From: VFKU01 sp964620045
GTDB taxonomy: Bacteria; Hydrogenedentota; Hydrogenedentia; Hydrogenedentales; GCA-2746185
DNA length: 26,123 nt
NCBI GenBank assembly: GCA_964620045.1
Contig: CAZUJL010000040.1
Coordinates: 1 to 26,123 of the forward strand
Reading direction: 5' to 3'
Shown here one piece after another: positions 6,783 through 14,230 of the stretch; positions within the stretch are counted from its first letter, which is position 1, and every line of letters starts with the position of its first letter. A program made the position numbers and the translations under genes. The notes beneath the pieces were generated by a model. That model did not search any database and was not told the DNA's origin. It worked only from the letters and a program-made list of their open reading frames with translations.

Positions 6783-8735
6783 TTAGGCCGCCGGCGGTTG
6801 CGCGGCCGCCGCCACTGCCGACTCAAACCGCACAATCACGATGGTCATGTCGTCGATCGGGTCTTTGCCGTACATGTGGTGCGTGGCCGCCGCGCGAATG
6901 TGGGTGAGCAATTCCTCGGGCGAACGGTTCCCGCCGCTTTTCACGGCATCTTCCAGCCGTTTCTCGCCGAACAACTGGTGCGTGGAATCCTGCGCGTCCG
7001 TGAGGCCGTCGCTGTAGATCACCACCGTGTCGCGCGGCTCGAGGCGCACGGTTACTTCGCTGAAGGTCGCATCTTTCACGATTCCCAGCGGATACCCGGC
7101 TTCGCTTTCCAGCCAACGGCTCTGATTCTTTTCAGGATTCGTCAGCAACGCGGGGGGGTGCCCGGCGGAGGCATAGGTCGCCATGCCCGTCTCCGGATCG
7201 AGGACGAGCAGGAACAGCGTTACAAACCGGTGCGTGGACCCGATACGTTTGAAGAATTCATTATTCGTCTGCGACAGCAGTTCGGCCGGCGGCAGATTCT
7301 GTCCGGCCAGTGTGCGCAGAATGCTCGAGCACTGCGTGCTCAAGAGCGCCGCGCCCAACCCCTTGCCGGTCGCGTCGCCCAGCACGATGCCGATCTTGCC
7401 GTTCGGCAATTCAAAGTAGTCGTAGAAATCGCCCCCGACATCCTTGCTCGCCTGGCTCCAGCCGGTCAGCTCGATGCCGTCCACGCGCGGCGGCGCTTCG
7501 GGCAACAGCGTCTGCTGCAGGTCGGCCGCGATGCGGAATTCGCTCTCCAGACGTTCCCGGCGCGAGGTTTCCTGGCGCAGCTCGTGGACGTATTCCTGGA
7601 TCGAAATCGCCATCGTGTTGAACGACTGCGCCAGATCGCTGAATTCGTCCTTGCGCTTCATGCGGAGGCGGTAGTTGAAGTTGCCGGCCCCGAACTCGCG
7701 CGCGCCGCGCGCCAGCTCGATCAGCGGCTTCGACAATCCACGGCTCAGGAAGATGCTCGTAATCAGCGCCAGCGTGAACATGATCGCGCCAACCACGAGC
7801 AACACGCCGATGCGATCGACGATGTACGTGAACTGCCGGCTCGTGTCGTGCTCAACGTACAGCGCATATACTTCGCCGGTCGACGCCAGTTCCAGCGGGG
7901 TCACCACGCCGACGTCGCGCGTGATCATGCGCGTGGCGTACCGATCCTGCGGCGCCTTGTTCGGCAGGTCTTTCAGGAAGTTCGCGCAAAAGTCGCTGAT
8001 GCTTCGCATCAATTGCGGCGAACTTGTCGCGCCGTCGCGCTCAACCAGCGCGAGCACCGCGCCGGTCGAATCAATCACCGCCATGCGGATATACGCGCTG
8101 CCGTACAGACCCCGCGCCATGAACTGTTCGAGCGCGGTCTCCAGCGTGACGGGTTCCACGAGGCGTTTCAGGGTCTGGTCGTTCAAGCCGACATACACCG
8201 TGCCGGGACGGTGGGGGAGCGGCGCATACACATGCTGTTCCGGTTTCTTGCCCGGCGCGGCGGTCACGCCACCCGCCTGCGGTGAGGCGCCCGGCGTGAG
8301 CTTGGGGATCGCGTCGATCTCGCTCGCCGGCGCGTCGCCCGATCCCGCGATCGCCTTGCCCTGCGCGTCCGTCACCACGATGCTGTCCACGGGCGCATTC
8401 GTGCGCGCCGAAGCCAGCCGTGCGCGGTTAAGCCGATCGGTCAGCGAGAGGGTGTCGGCGTTGCCGCTTTTCTCCGCCAGCTCGACGATCTCGCCGATAA
8501 GCGTGGCCTGCAATTCCATCTGCTCGCTGACGCGTTCCTGCAGATAGGGGGGCAGGTCGATGGCCTGGTCGATCGACGCCGTGGTCACCGTGTTGATGGT
8601 CGCGCCGGACCGCCAGTTCGCGGTCCACATGTCCAGCCCGAGGATCACCATCACGGCGGCGTTCAACACCACAATGACGAGGAAGACGAGCGAGACGATC
8701 GTGAAGTTCAGGCGCGTGCGAAATTTCAGCGCCAT
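6783..8735 (-). CDS. HAMP-domain PP2C/SpoIIE-type serine phosphatase (RsbU-like sensor)
   Basis: 650-residue membrane sensor phosphatase that should dephosphorylate the STAS antagonist encoded just upstream. It has a membrane helix at about 11-34, a large extracytoplasmic sensing region (35-307), a second membrane helix (308-331), HAMP (about 331-383, with RMKRKDEFSDLAQSFN), a linker helix and a PP2C catalytic domain (about 405-637). Metal-binding motifs are intact: VGGDFYDYF (D436), GDATGKG (D454), YSDGLTD (D576) and DDMTIVIV (D628/D629). Its ATG shares one base with the stop of the STAS gene, indicating translational coupling. It is the third gene of an operon with an RsbW-like kinase and the STAS protein. 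The extracytoplasmic part is not recognisable as a known sensor domain by eye. Confidence 0.93.
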   Translation of the reverse strand: MALKFRTRLNFTIVSLVFLVIVVLNAAVMVILGLDMWTANWRSGATINTVTTASIDQAIDLPPYLQERVSEQMELQATLIGEIVELAEKSGNADTLSLTDRLNRARLASARTNAPVDSIVVTDAQGKAIAGSGDAPASEIDAIPKLTPGASPQAGGVTAAPGKKPEQHVYAPLPHRPGTVYVGLNDQTLKRLVEPVTLETALEQFMARGLYGSAYIRMAVIDSTGAVLALVERDGATSSPQLMRSISDFCANFLKDLPNKAPQDRYATRMITRDVGVVTPLELASTGEVYALYVEHDTSRQFTYIVDRIGVLLVVGAIMFTLALITSIFLSRGLSKPLIELARGAREFGAGNFNYRLRMKRKDEFSDLAQSFNTMAISIQEYVHELRQETSRRERLESEFRIAADLQQTLLPEAPPRVDGIELTGWSQASKDVGGDFYDYFELPNGKIGIVLGDATGKGLGAALLSTQCSSILRTLAGQNLPPAELLSQTNNEFFKRIGSTHRFVTLFLLVLDPETGMATYASAGHPPALLTNPEKNQSRWLESEAGYPLGIVKDATFSEVTVRLEPRDTVVIYSDGLTDAQDSTHQLFGEKRLEDAVKSGGNRSPEELLTHIRAAATHHMYGKDPIDDMTIVIVRFESAVAAAAQPPAA

Positions 8736-9166
8736 CAGCCGCCCGCGTCCTGCGCGGCCCAGTCACGTTCCTTCACGGCGACCTCCAGCGCACGCTGGTA
8801 CCGCGCGAGCGCCTCGACCGTATCTTCTTCGCCGTGGATGTGGAACAGCTTTTCAAGGTTGGTGATCTTGAACACTTTGAGAATATCGCAGGAAAGGCAG
8901 CACAGACGAAACGTTCCCCCGTCCTTGTGCAATACCTCGCGGACGCGCAAAAGTTCCGTGAGCGCCGCGCTCGAGAGATACGAGATATTCCGGAAATCCA
9001 ATAAGAGATTCAGGCGCGGTTTGCCGGTGACGTACGCAATCGCCTCGCGGCCGAAGTGGTCCGTGTGCAGCCCGTCGAGCACGTTCGTGCCGGTGATGGT
9101 GCCCACCGTGATCGCGCCCTTGTTTTCAAAAGTAATCAGCCCGTTGGCCGTGGTCATAGCACTCAC
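8735..9166 (-). CDS. STAS-domain anti-sigma factor antagonist (RsbV/SpoIIAA-like)
   Basis: 143 residues. The STAS fold spans about 8-120, with the phosphoacceptor loop LLLDFRNISYLSSAALTELL; S65/S66 occupy the position of the serine phosphorylated in SpoIIAA/RsbV. The rest of the family pattern follows (GGTFRLCCLS, then VFKITNLEKLFHIH). A charged tail of about 23 residues extends beyond the usual end. In partner switching, the unphosphorylated form binds the HATPase kinase and releases its target. It sits 18 nt after the kinase gene and overlaps the phosphatase gene by one base. A start at M4 is possible. Confidence 0.92.
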   Translation of the reverse strand: MSAMTTANGLITFENKGAITVGTITGTNVLDGLHTDHFGREAIAYVTGKPRLNLLLDFRNISYLSSAALTELLRVREVLHKDGGTFRLCCLSCDILKVFKITNLEKLFHIHGEEDTVEALARYQRALEVAVKERDWAAQDAGG

Positions 9167-9184
9167 TCGCCTTCCTGGTCCGGG

Positions 9185-9619
9185 TCACGCACAGGCCTCG
9201 GAGAAAGTGTTTCTGTTAAACACCATCTCGAGGCATTTGTCCTTCTTGTTGAACCGGACGTCTTCCATGAATTCTCGAATTAAACATACGCCGCGTCCGC
9301 CAAGAGTGGCGCAATCGGCCATTTGAACTTTATCGACGTCGAACCCTTTGCCTTCGTCGAACACACGCACGGTGCATTGGTCGCCGCTTTCGAAAAATTG
9401 CACGCGCACGCGACGGCTCGCTTCATTGGCGTTGCCGTGCACGACGGCGTTCACGAGGGCTTCTTCCAGACAAAGGCGGGGCGAGAAGTCGTTGGTGGGA
9501 TTAATCCAGCCGCGCGCGGCCAACACTTTTAGCGCGTCAGCCAACGCGTCGGCCGCCTCTGCCACCGTGCTCGGAAACTCGCGCTCGTAAAACGGTTTGC
9601 TCATGCCTGTCCCATGCAC
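9185..9619 (-). CDS. RsbW/SpoIIAB-like HATPase serine kinase (anti-sigma-type switch protein)
   Basis: 144-residue GHKL ATPase. The N box is EEALVNAVVHGN (about 52-63), G1 is DEGKGFD (88-94) and G2 is GGRGVCLIREF (107-117), as in RsbW/SpoIIAB-type kinases that phosphorylate a STAS antagonist and bind a target. It is the first gene of the kinase-STAS-phosphatase operon. No sigma factor of the SigB/SigF type is adjacent, so the target is unknown and could equally be a non-sigma protein, as in some Gram-negative switches. The first ATG (9619) is preceded by a G-rich GGGCGGGTG; an alternative ATG lies 15 nt downstream (9604). Confidence 0.9.
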   Translation of the reverse strand: MHGTGMSKPFYEREFPSTVAEAADALADALKVLAARGWINPTNDFSPRLCLEEALVNAVVHGNANEASRRVRVQFFESGDQCTVRVFDEGKGFDVDKVQMADCATLGGRGVCLIREFMEDVRFNKKDKCLEMVFNRNTFSEACA

Positions 9620-9692
9620 ACCCGCCCACGTAAAAGCATACCATAGGCGTCAAGTGGCCTCTACACACGTGAAAACAGGCCGTTCCAGTGCG

Positions 9693-10856
9693 CTATTTCT
9701 TCACCTGATCCACCCACTGCTCAAACGTCGCCGGCGGAATCGGCGTCTGCACGGGAATCTCGTACGCGGTGGGGGACACCTTTCCGCCGGCCTGCACGAT
9801 CAGCGCTTCGGTCATGCGCTGGCATGCCGGGATCAGCGTGTTGAACGAGTAGTCCGTGTACGCGAACTTCGTGTTGGCCATCGCCGGAATCCCGCGCGTG
9901 ATCGCGTCGCCGATGCCCTTAAATCCCTTCATGCAGCCGAGCACGCCGGCGGCGTTCGACGGGTTGCAGTCCGCGTCCTGTCCGCACCGGATCGAAAACT
10001 CGATCGTCTTCATGAAATCGCCTTCGCCGTACAGCAGCCCCATCACGATGTACGCGCCGTTCAGTTTCGCGTCGATGTTGAACGGATCGCCCGGCCCGCA
10101 ATCGACGTCGTCCTGCCACTTGTCTTCAATTTTATGCCAGGTCTTCAGCCAGTCTTTCGGCTCTTCGGCGTGCCACGCGATCACGTCGCTGATGCACTTG
10201 TGGTACAGCGACTCTTTCGGGATGCACGCGAGCCCGGCGTCGATCACCTTGCGCACGTCCTTGTCTTCAAAAAACGCCTCGGCGTACATGCCCGACACGA
10301 ACATCCCTCCGTACACGCCGTCGCCGTAGTTCATGATCCGGCCGAACAGGTCGCACAATTTATTCGAGGACTGCGGCAGGCCGGGGCTCAGAATGCCGAA
10401 CAGGTCCGCCTCGATCTGGAAGTCGATGTCGTCCGCGTGCGCGTTGTAGTTGGGATGGCCCGACATCGGCGGCATGATGCCCGCCCGGATGTTGTTCCGG
10501 CCGAACTTGTTCGCGTGCCACAACTCGTATTTCGATTCGCCGAAGTCCTTGCCGGCCTGTTCGTAGGTCACGCCGAGGCCGTAGGTCTCCAGCGACTTCA
10601 AAAACGTCATCTCGACGTAGCAGTCGTCCTGGTTGATCGCGTCCGCGACGCGTTCCGGCGCCCACGCGTGAATCTCGCCCGTGATCGGTTTGCCGTTCGA
10701 CTGAAACTCGTACCGCGCGCCCTGCGTCACGCCGATCATCTGCCCGGCCCACGCGCCCTTCGCCTTGTCGAGGTACACCTCCACCGGCATGGTCTTCGTC
10801 TCCGCAAACGCGGGGGAGACGAGCAGCAAAAGCAGCGCAACGATCCAACGAACCAT
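9693..10856 (-). CDS. Exported ADP-ribosylglycohydrolase-family protein
   Basis: 387 residues from the ATG at 10856, chosen because GGAGG lies 9 nt upstream and a signal peptide begins at once (MVRWIVALLLLLVSPAFA, cleaved before ETK). The frame stays open 24 codons further upstream, but that extension is Arg-rich and unlike a signal peptide. Family signatures are GAWAGQMIGVTQGARYEF near the mature N-terminus, INQDDCYVEMTFL in place of the usual TDDT-type metal motif, and GQDADCNPSNAAGVLGCMKG for the second metal-binding motif. The fold cleaves N- or O-glycosidic bonds of ADP-ribose-like substrates. An exported member is unlikely to act on intracellular ADP-ribosylated proteins, and a nucleoside or glycoside substrate in the envelope is an inference. 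It ends 73 bp from the switch operon. Confidence 0.85.
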   Translation of the reverse strand: MVRWIVALLLLLVSPAFAETKTMPVEVYLDKAKGAWAGQMIGVTQGARYEFQSNGKPITGEIHAWAPERVADAINQDDCYVEMTFLKSLETYGLGVTYEQAGKDFGESKYELWHANKFGRNNIRAGIMPPMSGHPNYNAHADDIDFQIEADLFGILSPGLPQSSNKLCDLFGRIMNYGDGVYGGMFVSGMYAEAFFEDKDVRKVIDAGLACIPKESLYHKCISDVIAWHAEEPKDWLKTWHKIEDKWQDDVDCGPGDPFNIDAKLNGAYIVMGLLYGEGDFMKTIEFSIRCGQDADCNPSNAAGVLGCMKGFKGIGDAITRGIPAMANTKFAYTDYSFNTLIPACQRMTEALIVQAGGKVSPTAYEIPVQTPIPPATFEQWVDQVKK

Positions 10857-10910
10857 GACGGCGATCCTCCGAAGGCGACGAGTCACTGATACTGCCCGAA
10901 GGTCAAAGGA

Positions 10911-10952
10911 TTTTCCACAGATGAACACAGATAAGGGCGGATGAACACCGAT
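10911..10952. repeat. Short degenerate direct repeat (ATGAACACMGAT twice)
   Basis: ATGAACACAGAT at 10921-10932 and ATGAACACCGAT at 10941-10952 are repeated with a 20-nt period, after TTTTCCACAG. They lie in the gap between the ADP-ribosylglycohydrolase-like and GNAT genes, which has no gene of its own. Confidence 0.4.
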
Positions 10953-10978
10953 GACTGCCTATGCGGAGCGGAGACGGC

Positions 10979-11497
10979 TCAGTGCGGCAGTTCCTTGTAA
11001 TAAAACACATTGTCGCGCGGCACGCCGGCCGTGCTCAGCGCAAACCCCGGCACGCCGCCGCACGGAATCCAGCCGAGGTGTTTGTACACGGTCTCCGCGT
11101 GTGACTGGGACTCGGTATCCAGCACGAGCAACCACCGGCCCAGCGACGCCGCCATCGATTCCGCCTCGGCCATGAGCTTCGACGCAATGCCCCGCCCACG
11201 AAACTCCGGATGCACCAGCAGTTTCTGTATCTCCGCACGATGCCGCCCGTTCGCTTTCAGGCTCGGACACAACTGCACCGTCCCCGCGACCTTACCGTCC
11301 ACCTCCGCGACCCACAACAACCGCGCATCGCCGAGATCGGCAAAGGTCTCACGCCAATACGCCGCCGCATCTGCTTCCGACAATGGCGCGAGGAATCCCA
11401 CCGACGCGCCGCCATCCACAGTAGCTTGCAGCAACGGCGTGAGGGCTGTGATCAGGCGCGTTTCGGGTGCAGTGACACGCCGCAACGAAGAAGACAT
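10979..11497 (-). CDS. GNAT-family N-acetyltransferase
   Basis: 172 residues from the ATG at 11497, preceded by GAGG 8 nt upstream; the upstream extension to 11578 runs into a repeated element and is unlikely to be coding. The acetyl-CoA-binding motif A is clear: IQKLLVHPEFRGRGIASKLM, with the R-G-R-G-I-A pyrophosphate loop, followed by a motif-B helix and HAETVYKHLGW near the C-terminus. It transfers an acetyl group to an amine. The substrate cannot be deduced, although the VAEVDGKVAGTVQL and Q-K-L-L-V pattern is typical of small-molecule acetylating members. It appears monocistronic. Confidence 0.85.
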   Translation of the reverse strand: MSSSLRRVTAPETRLITALTPLLQATVDGGASVGFLAPLSEADAAAYWRETFADLGDARLLWVAEVDGKVAGTVQLCPSLKANGRHRAEIQKLLVHPEFRGRGIASKLMAEAESMAASLGRWLLVLDTESQSHAETVYKHLGWIPCGGVPGFALSTAGVPRDNVFYYKELPH

Positions 11498-11543
11498 AAC
11501 AATCGCCTCGAATTCGTCAGACGACCGATTGTAGACGAACCGG

Positions 11544-11714
11544 ACGCTACGTTCATGCAATTCGCGCCATAGACTCAAGATCGCGCCCCGTTGTCATTGC
11601 GAGGAGCGGGGTATGCGACGAAGCAATCTCTGCCGGGCGCGTCAATTTAACCGATGCCTCGGGTATACGCGCAGCCGCAGGAAGAGATTGCTTCGCATTC
11701 GCTCGCAATGACAA
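11544..11714. repeat. Palindromic interspersed repeat (REP/MITE-like), copy 1
   Basis: Two inverted arms face each other: 11591-11630 begins TTGTCATTGCGAG and ends GAAGCAATCTC, and 11683-11714 is the reverse complement of those same ends. The centre of each arm differs. Left of the first arm, the 18-mer ACGCTACGTTCATGCAAT (11544-11561) is shared with copy 2 at 16671-16688, at almost the same distance (29 versus 30 nt) from the TTGTCATTGCGAG arm. It fills the region between the GNAT gene and rpoN. No transposase is present. Confidence 0.8.
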
Positions 11715-11773
11715 AGCGGCGGCGTCGGCATTGGGAATGCCTGGCGGCCATGAACGAAGCCGCCGGCGGAGGC

Positions 11774-13204
11774 TCAGTACTCTTTCCGCAGATTCGTCGC
11801 GGGGATGTTCAGCGCTTCGCGGTATTTGGTCACCGTACGCCGCGCGATCGAGAGTCCTTCGTTCTTCAGCATGTCGGCGATCTTCTGGTCGGACAACGGA
11901 TGGCGCTTGTCTTCCGCGTCGATGATCTTTTTTACCTGCAACTGCACGCTCTTGGACGACTGATCCTCGCCGGTCGCGCTTTTGAGGCCGGGGGAGAAGA
12001 AGTATTTGAGTTCAAACAGGCCCTGCGGGGTTTGTATGTATTTGCCGCGCGTCGTGCGGCTCACGGTCGCTTCGTGCACGCCGACCACGTCCGCGATTTC
12101 CTGCAGCGTCAACGGCCGGATAGCGTCCGGGCCTTTTTCCAAAAATTCGCGCTGGAAATCCATGATCGCCGCGCCGACTTTCAGAATCGTCTGGCGGCGC
12201 TGTTCGATGTTGCGGATCAGCCATTTGGCCGATTCGATCTTCTCGCGTAGGAAGGCCTTGTCGTCCCGCTCGATCTTCTTTTCTTTGGCGAGGTCGCGGT
12301 ACTCCTGGTTCAGCCGCAACGACGGGCTGCCTTCGGCCGTCAGCGCGACCTTCCATTCGCCGTCGACTTTCTCGACCACAAGGTCCGGCGCGATGTACTG
12401 TGTCGGTTCGGACTCAAACTGCATGCCGGGGTACGGGTCGAGTGTGGACAGTTTCCGGCGGAGTTCTTCGATGCGTTCGGGCGCCACGCCCATCGCGCGC
12501 GCGATCTTGGGCACCTGGCGATGCTGCAATGCTTCGAAGTGGTCCTCGACCAGCGTGCGCAGTTCGGTGTCGTCAGGGTACTCGGCGTTGATCTGCAGCA
12601 GCAGGCATTCGACCACGTCGCGCGCGCCGACGCCGGCGGGTTCAAACTTTTGTATGGCATACAGTACACGCTCGATCTCGTGCGAGGTCTCGCCGAGTTC
12701 GAGCGCGATCTCGTCCACGGATCCCGTGAAGTAGCCACGGTCGTCGATGTCGCCGATGATCCGTTCGCCGATCCGGTAGTGCCGGTCGTCGTCGGCATAG
12801 GCCAGCCGCAACTGCGCGAGCAGGTGGGCCGACAGCGATTCTGCTTTTGTAATCGAGTTTTCGTAGTGGTCCCGGCGCGCGGCCAGCTCGGGGTTCACGC
12901 TGAAGTCCCGGCCTTCTTTAATCCGTTCTTCCCACGGACTCACAAAGTCGGTCTGGTCGTATTCCTGGTCGTTGTAATCGTGCGCGTCGTGGCCGGGTGT
13001 GGTGGAGGTAGGGGCGAGTGCGGGTTCTGCGGGGGGATCCACCGGCACCAATTCCAGCACGGGATTGGTTTCGAGTTCCTGCTGGACGTGGTTTTCGAGC
13101 TCAAGCGAGTTGTACTGCAGGATCTGCAGCGCCTGCTGCATTTTCTGCGTCAGCATCAGCCGCTGGGACTGATTCTGAACGAGTCTATTGTCCATCCGCA
13201 TCAT
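11774..13204 (-). CDS. rpoN: RNA polymerase sigma-54 factor
   Basis: 476 residues, full length for the family. Region I at the N-terminus is Gln/Leu-rich (QNQSQRLMLTQKMQQALQIL), the part that contacts activators. An acidic region II (about 60-100) is followed by the core-binding domain. The -12-recognising helix-turn-helix lies near 370-398 (LTLQEIADVVGVHEATVSRT), and the RpoN box ARRTVTKYRE is at 454-463, nine residues more or so from the typical C-terminal LRKEY. It directs transcription from -24/-12 promoters with AAA+ activators. No such activator is encoded in this window. Three in-frame ATGs sit at 13204, 13201 and 13195; the most upstream is used, with a GGGGG about 11 nt before it. 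Confidence 0.97.
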   Translation of the reverse strand: MMRMDNRLVQNQSQRLMLTQKMQQALQILQYNSLELENHVQQELETNPVLELVPVDPPAEPALAPTSTTPGHDAHDYNDQEYDQTDFVSPWEERIKEGRDFSVNPELAARRDHYENSITKAESLSAHLLAQLRLAYADDDRHYRIGERIIGDIDDRGYFTGSVDEIALELGETSHEIERVLYAIQKFEPAGVGARDVVECLLLQINAEYPDDTELRTLVEDHFEALQHRQVPKIARAMGVAPERIEELRRKLSTLDPYPGMQFESEPTQYIAPDLVVEKVDGEWKVALTAEGSPSLRLNQEYRDLAKEKKIERDDKAFLREKIESAKWLIRNIEQRRQTILKVGAAIMDFQREFLEKGPDAIRPLTLQEIADVVGVHEATVSRTTRGKYIQTPQGLFELKYFFSPGLKSATGEDQSSKSVQLQVKKIIDAEDKRHPLSDQKIADMLKNEGLSIARRTVTKYREALNIPATNLRKEY

Positions 13205-13271
13205 GTGCGGTACTACCCCCGAGAAATAGCAAGTTTGATGCCATTATAGAAGCAACGCGCGGATCTGTCAA

Positions 13272-13300
13272 TTGACGATGGTGCATTTCGTTGTTATAGT
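13272..13300 (+). promoter_or_regulatory. Sigma-70-type promoter for the MBL-fold gene
   Basis: TTGACG (13272-13277) and TATAGT (13295-13300) are separated by exactly 17 nt. They lie 47 nt before the GTG at 13348, in the divergent gap between rpoN and the MBL gene. Confidence 0.75.
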
Positions 13301-13347
13301 CGCCGAACGCCGAGGGGGAATCGGCAATTCATCGAGGGGATCTTGGG

Positions 13348-14166
13348 GTGATCCGGTTTAGTCTTCTGGGCAGCGGCAGTTCGGGCAACGCCCTTTTTGT
13401 CCGGGGCGCGCACACCAAACTTCTCATTGATGCCGGACTCAGTCTGAAGCAAATCCGGCTTCGGCTCGCGTCGATGGGTGAGTCGCTCGACGGCCTGACC
13501 GGTATCGCGATCACGCACGAGCACGGCGATCATGTCCAGGGTCTGCGCACGCTCGCCAAGCAGTACAACGTTCCCGTCTATATCACGCCGGATACCGCCG
13601 CGCGGGTGGTCGAAAAAGTCGGACCGCTCGACAACCAAGTCCACATCGACGCCGGCGATTCGTTTTCCATCGGCGAGTTCGAGGTGCAGAGTTTCAGTGT
13701 TGAGCATGACGCGGTCGATCCGGTCGCGTTTGTGGTGTCGCGCGACGGTTGCCGGCTCGGCATGGCGACCGACCTTGGGCATGTGACCGGACTCGTGCGC
13801 GAACGGCTCAGCGGCGCGCACGCGCTGGTGCTCGAGTCGAACTATTGTCCTGAGATGATCGAACGCAGTTCGTATCCGATCGAGATCGTACAGCGGATCA
13901 AGAGTCGGCGCGGGCATTTGTCCAACCATGACATGAACAGTCTGCTCCGGCATTTGTTGCACGACGATCTGCAGCTCGTTGTTGCGATTCACGTCAGCCA
14001 GGAAAACAACACGGCCGATAAAGCGCGCGCGATGGCGTTGCAAGCGATGCGCGGGCATCCGGCGGAATTGTTCGTCGCCGCGCAGGACGCGCCGACGCCG
14101 TTGTTCAGCATCGCGCCGCGCGCGGCGGCGACCACGGCCGATCGCGTGCTCGAACGCACGGCCTGA
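13348..14166 (+). CDS. MBL-fold metallo-hydrolase (YycJ/WalJ-like)
   Basis: 272 residues from a GTG with GAGGGG 8 nt upstream. The N-terminus FSLLGSGSSGNALFV and metal motif HEHGDH (57-62), plus later ligands in SVEHDAVDP (H120), ATDLGH (D142), RRGHLSNHD (H190) and IHVSQENN (H215), match the YycJ/WalJ branch of the metallo-beta-lactamase fold. Members of that branch have been linked to nuclease activity and cell-cycle or WalKR-linked functions; the substrate here is not known. It is transcribed from its own promoter at 13272-13300. The PocR/AraC-type gene follows 64 bp later on the same strand. Confidence 0.92.
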   Translation: MIRFSLLGSGSSGNALFVRGAHTKLLIDAGLSLKQIRLRLASMGESLDGLTGIAITHEHGDHVQGLRTLAKQYNVPVYITPDTAARVVEKVGPLDNQVHIDAGDSFSIGEFEVQSFSVEHDAVDPVAFVVSRDGCRLGMATDLGHVTGLVRERLSGAHALVLESNYCPEMIERSSYPIEIVQRIKSRRGHLSNHDMNSLLRHLLHDDLQLVVAIHVSQENNTADKARAMALQAMRGHPAELFVAAQDAPTPLFSIAPRAAATTADRVLERTA

Positions 14167-14190
14167 GCAGCAGAAAGTTTCTAAGGGTGG

Positions 14191-14215
14191 CACGCCTAAG
14201 CAAAGCTCGGGCGTG
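14191..14215 (+). other. Nested hairpin in the leader of the AraC-type gene
   Basis: CACGCC (14191-14196) pairs with GGCGTG (14210-14215), and inside it AGC pairs with GCT around an AAA loop. It ends 15 nt before the ATG at 14231, between the MBL gene and the regulator. It could be an interspersed repeat, a processing site or a translational control element. No U-tract follows, so it is not a standard terminator. Confidence 0.45.
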
Positions 14216-14230
14216 TTCTTGGGGGAGATC

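Noticed and set aside
6798..8285. 495-codon plus-strand open frame
   Set aside because: Antisense to the HAMP-PP2C gene, whose catalytic motifs are all intact on the other strand.
9625..9653. Promoter for the partner-switch operon (TTGACG on the minus strand)
   Set aside because: No -10 at 16-18 nt; the TATGCT found is only 7 nt away, so the pair is not convincing.
9597..10889. 430-codon plus-strand open frame
   Set aside because: Antisense shadow of the ADP-ribosylglycohydrolase-like gene, rich in Arg/His/Val, with no domain or Shine-Dalgarno; a GC-rich artefact.
11727..11741. GGCATTGGGAATGCC hairpin downstream of rpoN as terminator
   Set aside because: A 6-bp stem with no following U-run on either strand.
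14188..14204. Possible sigma-54 promoter (TGGCACG followed by AAGC)
   Set aside because: The GG-to-GC spacing is one base short and the -12 element lacks TTGC; the bases belong to a hairpin instead.
13979..14230. N-terminal extension of the AraC-type regulator
   Set aside because: Overlaps the MBL gene in another frame and encodes an Arg-rich low-quality sequence; the ATG at 14231 has GGGGGAG directly upstream.
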